Shown piece after piece: positions 55,048-64,000 of a stretch of 64,000 nt of DNA; positions within the stretch are counted from its first letter, which is position 1, and the number at the start of each line of letters is the position of its first letter. Position numbers and translations under genes: made by a program. The notes under the pieces were generated by a model. The model did not search any database and had not been told where the DNA came from. It was given only the letters and a program-made list of their open reading frames with translations. Source of the stretch: Liopterus haemorrhoidalis (taxonomy: Eukaryota; Arthropoda; Insecta; Coleoptera; Dytiscidae); NCBI GenBank assembly GCA_963971575.1, contig OZ020625.1, forward strand, positions 14,919,646 through 14,983,645, read 5' to 3'.

Positions 55048-57535
55048 TTATATATAAATCTTGCAGTTTTATTCTTTAGGAACTTACGGATATATTAACG
55101 TTAGAAATGTCTAGGGTTTCATAGGTATAATAAAGGAACCCTGGACACTCCTAAGTCCTTTGACCTATCTAAACCAAATCTTGCAGTTTTATTCGTTAGG
55201 AACTTACGGATATATTAACGTTAGAAATGTCTAGGGTTTCATAGGTATAATAAAGGAACCCTGGACACTCCTAAGTCCTTTGACCTATCTAAACCAAATC
55301 TTGCAGTTTTATTCTTTAGGAACTTACGGATATATTAACGTTAGAAATGTCTAGGGTCTCATAGGTATAATAAAGGAACCCTGGACACTCCTAAGTCCTT
55401 TGACCTATCTAAACCAAATCTTGCAGTTTTATTCTTTAGGAACTTACGGATATATTAACGTTAGAAATGTCTAGGGTCTCATAGGTATAATAAAGGAACC
55501 CTGGACACTCCTAAGTCCTTTGACCTCTAAACCAAATCTTGCAGTTTTACTCTTTAGGAACTTACGGATATATTAACGTTAGAAATGTCTAGGGTTTCAT
55601 AGGTATAATAAAGGAACCCTGGACACTCCTAAGTCCTTTGACCTATCTAAACCAAATCTTGCAGTTTTATTCTTTAGGAACTTACGGATGTATTAACGTT
55701 AGAAATGTCTAGGATTTCGTAGGTATAATAAAGAAACCCTGAAAACTCCTATGTCCTTTGACCTATCTGAACCAAATCTTGCAGTTTTATTCTTTAGGAA
55801 CTTACGGATATATTAACGTGAGAAATGTCTAGGGTTTCATAGGTATAATAAAGGAACCCTGGACACTCCTAAGTCCTTTGACCTATCTAAACCAAATCTT
55901 GCAGTTTTATTCTTTAGGAACTTACGGATATATTAACGTTAGAAATGTCTAGGGTCTCATAGGTATAATAAAGGAACCCTGGACACTCCTAAGTCCTTTG
56001 ACCTCTAAACCAAATCTTGCAGTTTTACTCTTTAGGAACTTACGGATATATTAACGTTAGAAATGTCTAGGGTTTCATAGGTATAATAAAGGAACCCTGG
56101 ACACTCCTAAGTCCTTTGACCTATCTAAACCAAATCTTGCAGTTTTATTCTTTAGGAACTTACGGATATATTAACGTTAGAAATGTCTAGGGTCTCATAG
56201 GTATAATAAAGGAACCCTGGACACTCCTAAGTCCTTTGACCTCTAAACCAAATCTTGCAGTTTTACTCTTTAGGAACTTACGGATATATTAACGTTAGAA
56301 ATGTCTAGGGTTTCATAGGTATAATAAAGGAACCCTGGACACTCCTAAGTCCTTTGACCTATCTAAACCAAATCTTGCAGTTTTATTCTTTAGGAACTTA
56401 CGGATATATTAACGTTAGAAATGTCTAGGGTTTCATAGGTATAATAAAGGAACCCTGGACACTCCTAAGTCCTTTGACCTATCTAAACCAAATCTTGCAG
56501 TTTTATTCTTTAGGAACTTACGGATGTATTAACGTTAGAAATGTCTAGGATTTCGTAGGTATAATAAAGAAACCCTGAAAACTCCTAAGTCCTTTGACCT
56601 ATCTAAACCAAATCTTGCAGTTTTATTCTTTAGGAACTTACGGATATATTAACGTTAGAAATGTCTAGGGTCTCATAGGTATAATAAAGGAACCCTGGAC
56701 ACTCCTAAGTTCTTTGACCTCTAAACCAAATCTTGCAGTTTTACTCTTTAGGAACTTACGGATATATTAACGTTAGAAATGTCTAGGGTTTCATAGGTAT
56801 AATAAAGGAACCCTGGACACTCCTAAGTCCTTTGACCTATCTAAACCAAATCTTGCAGTTTTATTCTTTAGGAACTTACGGATATATTAACGTTAGAAAT
56901 GTCTAGGGTCTCATAGGTATAATAAAGGAACCCTGGACACTCCTAAGTCCTTTGACCTCTAAACCAAATCTTGCAGTTTTACTCTTTAGGAACTTACGGA
57001 TGTATTAACGTTAGAAATGTCTAGGATTTCGTAGGTATAATAAAGAAACCCTGAAAACTCCTATGTCCTTTGACCTATCTGAACCAAATCTTGCAGTTTT
57101 ATTCTTTAGGAACTTACGGATATATTAACGTTAGAAATGTCTAGGGTCTCATAGGTATAATAAAGGAACCCTGGACACTCCTAAGTTCTTTGACCTCTAA
57201 ACCAAATCTTGCAGTTTTACTCTTTAGGAACTTACGGATATATTAACGTTAGAAATGTCTAGGGTTTCGTAGATATTATTAAAAAACCCTGGACACTCCT
57301 ATGTCTTTTGACCTATCTGAACCCAATCTTGCAGATTTATTCTTTAGGAATTTACGGATATATTATCGTAAGAAATGTCTAGGGTTTCGAAGATATAATT
57401 AAGAAACTCTGGAAACTCCTATGTCTTTTGACCTATCTCAACCAAATCTTGCAGATTTATTCTTTAGGAACTTACAGATATATTAACGTTAGAAATGTCT
57501 AAGGTTTCGTAGATATAATTAAGAAATCCTGGACA
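55048..57535 (+). repeat. Satellite array, forward block (~21 units)
   Basis: Tandem units of 120 bp, some 118 bp through loss of AT in GACCTATCTAAACC. A unit begins AAATCTTGCAGTTTTATTC and contains CGGATATATTAACGTTAGAA. Units of 120 and 118 bp alternate in part, indicating higher-order structure. The last few units, near the inversion, are the most diverged. Confidence 0.95.
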
Positions 57536-57540
57536 TATCT

Positions 57541-60500
57541 AACGTTAATATATCCGTAAGTTCCTAAAGAATAAAACTGCAAGATTTGGTTCAGATAGGT
57601 CAAAGGACATAGGAGTGTCCAGGGTTTCTTAATTATATCTACGAAATCCTAGACATTTCTAACGTTAATATATCCGTCAGTTCCTATAGAATAAAACTGC
57701 AGGATTGGGTTCAGATAGGTCAAAGGACATAGGAGTGTCCAGGGTTTCTTAATTATATCTACGAAACCCTAGACATTTCTAACGTTAATATATCCGTAAG
57801 TTCCTAACGAATAAAACTGCAAGATTTGGTTTAGATAGGTCAAAGGACTTAGGAGTGTCCAGGGTTCCTTTATTATACCTATGAAACCCTAGACATTTCT
57901 AACGTTAATATATCCGTAAGTTCCTAAAGAATAAAACTGCAAGATTTGGTTTAGATAGGTCAAAGGATATAGGAGTGTCCAGGGTTTCTTAATTATATCC
58001 ACGAAATCCTAGACATTTCTAACGTTAATATATCCGTCAGTTCCTATAGAATAAAACTGCAGGATTGGGTTCAGATAGGTCAAAGGACATAGGAGTGTCC
58101 AGGGTTTCTTAATTATATCTACGAAACCCTAGACATTTCTAACGTTAATATATCCGTAAGTTCCTAACGAATAAAACTGCAAGATTTGGTTTAGATAGGT
58201 CAAAGGACTTAGGAGTGTCCAGGGTTCCTTTATTATACCTATGAAACCCTAGACATTTCTAACGTTAATATATCCGTAAGTTCCTATAGAATAAAACTGC
58301 AAGATTTGGTTTAGATAGGTCAAAGGATATAGGAGTGTCCAGGGTTTCTTAATTATATCCACGAAATCCTAGACATTTCTAACGTTAATATATCCGTCAG
58401 TTCCTATAGAATAAAACTGCAGTATTTGGTTCAGATAGGTCAAAGCACATGGGAGTGTCCAGGGTTTCTTAATTATATCCACGAAATCCTAGACATTTCT
58501 AACGTAAATATATCCGTCAGTTCCTATAGAATAAAACTGCAGGATTGGGTTCAGATAGGTCAAAGGACATGGGAGTGTCCAGGGCTTCTTAATTATATCT
58601 ACGAAATCCTAGACATTTCTAACGTTAATATATCCGTCAGTTCCTATAGAATAAAACTGCAGGATTGGGTTCAGATAGGTCAAAGCACATGGGAGTGTCC
58701 AGGGCTTCTTAATTATATCTACGAAATCCTAGACATTTCTAACGTAAATATATCCGTCAGTTCCTATAGAATAAAACTGCAGGATTGGGTTCAGATAGGT
58801 CAAAGGACATGGGAGTGTCCAGGGCTTCTTAATTATATCTACGAAATCCTAGACATTTCTAACGTTAATATATCCGTCAGTTCCTATAGAATAAAACTGC
58901 AGTATTTGGTTCAGATAGGTCAAAGCACATGGGAGTGTCCAGGGTTTCTTAATTATATCCACGAAATCCTAGACATTTCTAACGTTAATATATCCGTCAG
59001 TTCCTATAGAATAAAACTGCAGGATTGGGTTCAGATAGGTCAAAGCACATGGGAGTGTCCAGGGTTTCTGAATTATATCTACGAAATCCTAGACATTTCT
59101 AACGTTAATATATCCGTCAGTTCCTATAGAATAAAACTGCAGGATTGGGTTCAGATAGGTCAAAGCACATGGGAGTGTCCAGGGTTTCTTAATTATATCT
59201 ACGAAATCCTAGACATTTCTAACGTTAATATATCCGTCAGTTCCTATAGAATAAAACTGCAAGATTTGGTTCAGATAGGTCAAAGGACATGGGAGTGTCC
59301 AGGGTTTCTTAATTATATCTACGAAATCCTAGACATTTCTAACGTTAATATATCCGTCAGTTCCTATAGAATAAAACTGCAGGATTGGGTTCAGATAGGT
59401 CAAAGCACATGGGAGTGTCCAGGGTTTCTGAATTATATCTACGAAATCCTAGACATTTCTAACGTTAATATATCCGTCAGTTCCTATAGAATAAAACTGC
59501 AAGATTTGGTTCAGATAGGTCAAAGGACATGGGAGTGTCCAGGGTTTCTTAATTATATCCACGAAATCCTAGACATTTCTAACGTTAATATATCCGTCAG
59601 TTCCTATAGAATAAAACTGCAGTATTTGGTTCAGATAGGTCAAAGCACATGGGAGTGTCCAGGGTTTCTTAATTATATCCACGAAATCCTAGACATTTCT
59701 AACGTTAATATATCCGTCAGTTCCTATAGAATAAAACTGCAGTATTTGGTTCAGATAGGTCAAAGCACATGGGAGTGTCCAGGGTTTCTTAATTATATCT
59801 ACGAAATCCTAGACATTTCTAACGTAAATATATCCGTCAGTTCCTATAGAATAAAACTGCAGGATTGGGTTCAGATAGGTCAAAGGACATGGGAGTGTCC
59901 AGGGCTTCTTAATTATATCTACGAAATCCTAGACATTTCTAACGTTAATATATCCGTCAGTTCCTATAGAATAAAACTGCAGGATTGGGTTCAGATAGGT
60001 CAAAGCACATGGGAGTGTCCAGGGCTTCTTAATTATATCTACGAAATCCTAGACATTTCTAACGTAAATATATCCGTCAGTTCCTATAGAATAAAACTGC
60101 AGGATTGGGTTCAGATAGGTCAAAGGACATGGGAGTGTCCAGGGCTTCTTAATTATATCTACGAAATCCTAGACATTTCTAACGTTAATATATCCGTCAG
60201 TTCCTATAGAATAAAACTGCAGTATTTGGTTCAGATAGGTCAAAGCACATGGGAGTGTCCAGGGTTTCTTAATTATATCCACGAAATCCTAGACATTTCT
60301 AACGTTAATATATCCGTCAGTTCCTATAGAATAAAACTGCAGGATTGGGTTCAGATAGGTCAAAGCACATGGGAGTGTCCAGGGTTTCTGAATTATATCT
60401 ACGAAATCCTAGACATTTCTAACGTTAATATATCCGTCAGTTCCTATAGAATAAAACTGCAGGATTGGGTTCAGATAGGTCAAAGCACATGGGAGTGTCC

Positions 60501-63447
60501 AGGGTTTCTTAATTATATCTACGAAATCCTAGACATTTCTAACGTTAATATATCCGTCAGTTCCTATAGAATAAAACTGCAAGATTTGGTTCAGATAGGT
60601 CAAAGGACATGGGAGTGTCCAGGGTTTCTTAATTATATCTACGAAATCCTAGACATTTCTAACGTTAATATATCCGTCAGTTCCTATAGAATAAAACTGC
60701 AGGATTGGGTTCAGATAGGTCAAAGCACATGGGAGTGTCCAGGGTTTCTGAATTATATCTACGAAATCCTAGACATTTCTAACGTTAATATATCCGTCAG
60801 TTCCTATAGAATAAAACTGCAGGATTGGGTTCAGATAGGTCAAAGCACATGGGAGTGTCCAGGGTTTCTGAATTATATCTACGAAATCCTAGACATTTCT
60901 AACGTTAATATATCCGTCAGTTCCTATAGAATAAAACTGCAGTATTTGGTTCAGATAGGTCAAAGCACATGGGAGTGTCCAGGGTTTCTTAATTATATCC
61001 ACGAAATCCTAGACATTTCTAACGTTAATATATCCGTCAGTTCCTATAGAATAAAACTGCAAGATTTGGTTCAGATAGGTCAAAGGACATGGGAGTGTCC
61101 AGGGTTTCTTAATTATATCTACGAAACCCTAGACATTTCTAACGTTAATATATCCGTTAGTTCCTATAGAATAAAACTGCAGGATTTGGTTCAGATAGGT
61201 CAAAGGACATGGGAGTGTCCAGGGTTTCTTAATTATATCTACGAAACCCTAGACATTTCTAACGTTAATATATCCGTAAGTTCCTATAGAATAAAACTGC
61301 AAGATTTGGTTCAGATAGGTCAAAGGACATGGGAGTGTCCAGGGTTTCTTAATTATATCTACGAAACCCTAGACATTTCTAACGTTAATATATCCGTTAG
61401 TTCCTATAGAATAAAACTGCAGGATTTGGTTCAGATAGGTCAAAGGACATGGGAGTGTCCAGGGTTTCTTAATTTTATCTACGAAACCCTAGACATTTCT
61501 AACGTTAATATATCCGTAAGTTCCTATAGAATAAAACTGCAGGATTTGGTTCAGATAGGTCAAAGGACATGGGAGTGTCCAGGGTTTCTTAATTTTATCT
61601 ACGAAACCCTAGACATTTCTAACGTTAATATATCCGTTAGTTCCTATAGAATAAAACTGCAGGATTTGGTTCAGATAGGTCAAAGGACATGGGAGTGTCC
61701 AGGGTTTCTTAATTATATCTACGAAACCCTAGACATTTCTAACGTTAATATATCCGTTAGTTCCTATAGAATAAAACTGCAGGATTTGGTTCAGATAGGT
61801 CAAAGGACATGGGAGTGTCCAGGGTTTCTTAATTTTATCTACGAAACCCTAGACATTTCTAACGTTAATATATCCGTAAGTTCCTATAGAATAAAACTGC
61901 AAGATTTGGTTCAGATAGGTCAAAGGACATGGGAGTGTCCAGGGTTTCTTAATTATATCTACGAAATCCTAGACATTTCTAACGTTAATATATCCGTCAG
62001 TTCCTATAGAATAAAACTGCAAGATTTGGTTCAGATAGGTCAAAGGACATGGGAGTGTCCAGGGTTTCTTAATTATATCTACGAAACCCTAGACATTTCT
62101 AACGTTAATATATCCGTAAGTTCCTATAGAATAAAACTGCAAGATTTGGTTCAGATAGGTCAAAGGACATGGGAGTGTCCAGGGTTTCTTAATTATATCT
62201 ACGAAATCCTAGACATTTCTAACGTTAATATATCCGTCAGTTCCTATAGAATAAAACTGCAGGATTTGGTTCAGATAGGTCAAAGGACATGGGAGTGTCC
62301 AGGGTTTCTTAATTATATCTACGAAACCCTAGACATTTCTAACGTTAATATATCCGTAAGTTCCTATAGAATAAAACTGCAAGATTTGGTTCAGATAGGT
62401 CAAAGGACATGGGAGTGTCCAGGGTTTCTTAATTTTATCTACGAAACCCTAGACATTTCTAACGTTAATATATCCGTAAGTTCCTATAGAATAAAACTGC
62501 AAGATTTGGTTCAGATAGGTCAAAGGACATGGGAGTGTCCAGGGTTTCTTAATTTTATCTACGAAACCCTAGACATTTCTAACGTTAATATATCCGTAAG
62601 TTCCTATAGAATAAAACTGCAAGATTTGGTTCAGATAGGTCAAAGGACATGGGAGTGTCCAGGGTTTCTTAATTATATCTACGAAACCCTAGACATTTCT
62701 AACGTTAATATATCCGTAAGTTCCTATAGAATAAAACTGCAAGATTTGGTTCAGATAGGTCAAAGGACATGGGAGTGTCCAGGGTTTCTTAATTATATCT
62801 ACGAAATCCTAGACATTTCTAACGTTAATATATCCGTCAGTTCCTATAGAATAAAACTGCAGGATTTGGTTCAGATAGGTCAAAGGACATGGGAGTGTCC
62901 AGGGTTTCTTAATTATATCTACGAAACCCTAGACATTTCTAACGTTAATATATCCGTAAGTTCCTATAGAATAAAACTGCAAGATTTGGTTCAGATAGGT
63001 CAAAGGACATGGGAGTGTCCAGGGTTTCTTAATTATATCTACGAAACCCTAGACATTTCTAACGTTAATATATCCGTTAGTTCCTATAGAATAAAACTGC
63101 AGGATTTGGTTCAGATAGGTCAAAGGACATGGGAGTGTCCAGGGTTTCTTAATTTTATCTACGAAACCCTAGACATTTCTAACGTTAATATATCCGTAAG
63201 TTCCTATAGAATAAAACTGCAAGATTTGGTTCAGATAGGTCAAAGGACATGGGAGTGTCCAGGGTTTCTTAATTATATCTACGAAATCCTAGACATTTCT
63301 AACGTTAATATATCCGTCAGTTCCTATAGAATAAAACTGCAAGATTTGGTTCAGATAGGTCAAAGGACATGGGAGTGTCCAGGGTTTCTTAATTATATCT
63401 ACGAAGTCCTAGACATTTCTAACGTTAATATATCCGTAAGTTCCTAT
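57541..63447 (-). repeat. Satellite array, inverted block (~49 units)
   Basis: The same 120 bp unit in opposite orientation, with very regular length. 58561-59880 and 59881 onward share a block of at least eight units at an offset of 1,320 bp, so an 11-unit higher-order repeat exists. From 58426 to the end, the plus-strand frame is free of stops for 1,674 codons (a 40-residue repeat such as VQIGQSTWECPGFLNYIHEI). In outer units the frame is closed by TAG (ACATAG for ACATGG) or TAA (TCCTAA for TCCTAT). It is annotated as satellite, not as a gene. Confidence 0.93.
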
Positions 63448-63701
63448 TGAGAAGTGACATTACCGTTGGCGGCGCTGTTTTTCAAGGCAATATGGCTGAA
63501 TTGTCTAGTATTCAGCTGTCAATATGCTAACAGTGAACAGGTTAATTTAAGCACAGTACATCTTTATTTTATGAAAATGTATCTAACGACATTGTAACAA
63601 AAAATCAACACTAGAAAATATGTAATAATTTCAAACAGTACTACAGTCGCGCAGTACAATATTTGACCACCAGACTGCGTATCCGAGCGTGTCAGTTCTC
63701 A
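63448..63701. mobile_element. MITE inserted in the satellite, AT target duplication
   Basis: The ends TGAGAAGTGACA and TGTCAGTTCTCA are inverted. The surrounding satellite consensus TTCCTATAGAATAAAAC is restored exactly by removing the element plus one AT, so the duplication is AT, as for ISL2EU-type elements. No coding capacity. Confidence 0.8.
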
Positions 63702-64000
63702 ATAGAATAAAACTGCAAGATTTGGTTCAGATAGGTCAAAGGACATGGAAGTGTCCAGGGTTTCTTAATTATATCAACGAAACCCTAGACATTTCTAACG
63801 TTAATATATCCGTAAGTTCCTATAGAATAAAACTGCAAGATTTGGTTCAGATAGGTCAAAGGACATGGGAGTGTCCAGGGTTTCTTAATTATATCTACGA
63901 AATCCTAGACATTTCTAACGTTAATATATCCGTCAGTTCCTATAGAATAAAACTGCAAGATTTGGTTCAGATAGGTCAAAGGACATGGGAGTGTCCAGGG
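63702..64000 (-). repeat. Satellite array, continuation to the window end
   Basis: The same 120 bp units in the same orientation as 57541-63447, running off the window. Confidence 0.95.

Noticed and set aside
58426..63450. A 1,674-codon open frame as a protein-coding gene
   Set aside because: It is made entirely of 120 bp satellite units, lacks promoter or splice context, and differences between units are mostly amino-acid changing. Kept as a satellite with a finding.

Overview
The window is nuclear DNA of an insect or close relative. The evidence is intron-bearing genes with GT/AG junctions, a ZAD-type C2H2 zinc-finger gene, AT-rich intergenic DNA, tRNA-derived SINEs and a very dense set of insect-type transposons. 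No species can be named from the sequence. No bacterial operon, CRISPR array or canonical tRNA/rRNA gene was seen.

Host genes are few. (1) 1522-4729 (+): the last three exons of a kleisin (Rad21/Rec8-like cohesin subunit). (2) 7342-~10066 (-): the 3' exons of the nucleoporin Nup43; the last exon is open, but an upstream exon has two in-frame stops and a frameshift, so this copy looks decayed. (3) 23583-29262 (+): five exons of a ZAD-C2H2 zinc-finger factor with 15 complete fingers, cut short by a CGA-to-TGA change.

Almost everything else is mobile DNA, often nested so that insertion order can be read. 0-5 kb holds three MITE families and a DD41D mariner inserted inside one of them. 5.4-6.6 kb is a Helitron. 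10-13 kb is a TIR element carrying a 5'-truncated LINE. 13.9-15 kb is a MULE transposase relic. 15.5-20.1 kb is a 4.6 kb Foldback-type palindrome built from ~160 bp subrepeats, with a 9 bp target duplication. 29.6-37.5 kb is a LINE split in frame by two butt-joined ISL2EU-type elements; the first (30556-34624) carries two apparently complete genes, a SWIM/YqaJ nuclease and a THAP-DDE transposase. 37.6-43 kb is another ISL2EU relic split by a 5 kb hAT-like element. 43-46.5 kb has a second Foldback relic and a frameshifted THAP-DDE transposase. 47-53.5 kb holds four Merlin (ISXO2-type) copies, a second copy of a deleted ISL2EU element in inverted orientation, and two hAT MITEs.

53.6-55 kb is an unexplained GC-rich tract. 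From 55.05 kb to the window end there is a ~120 bp satellite in two head-on orientations, with an 11-unit higher-order repeat and a stop-free frame of about 42 units; it is interrupted by one MITE at 63448-63701.

The strongest candidates for new biology are the two-gene ISL2EU element with its family of deletion derivatives, the Foldback element, and the stop-free satellite.
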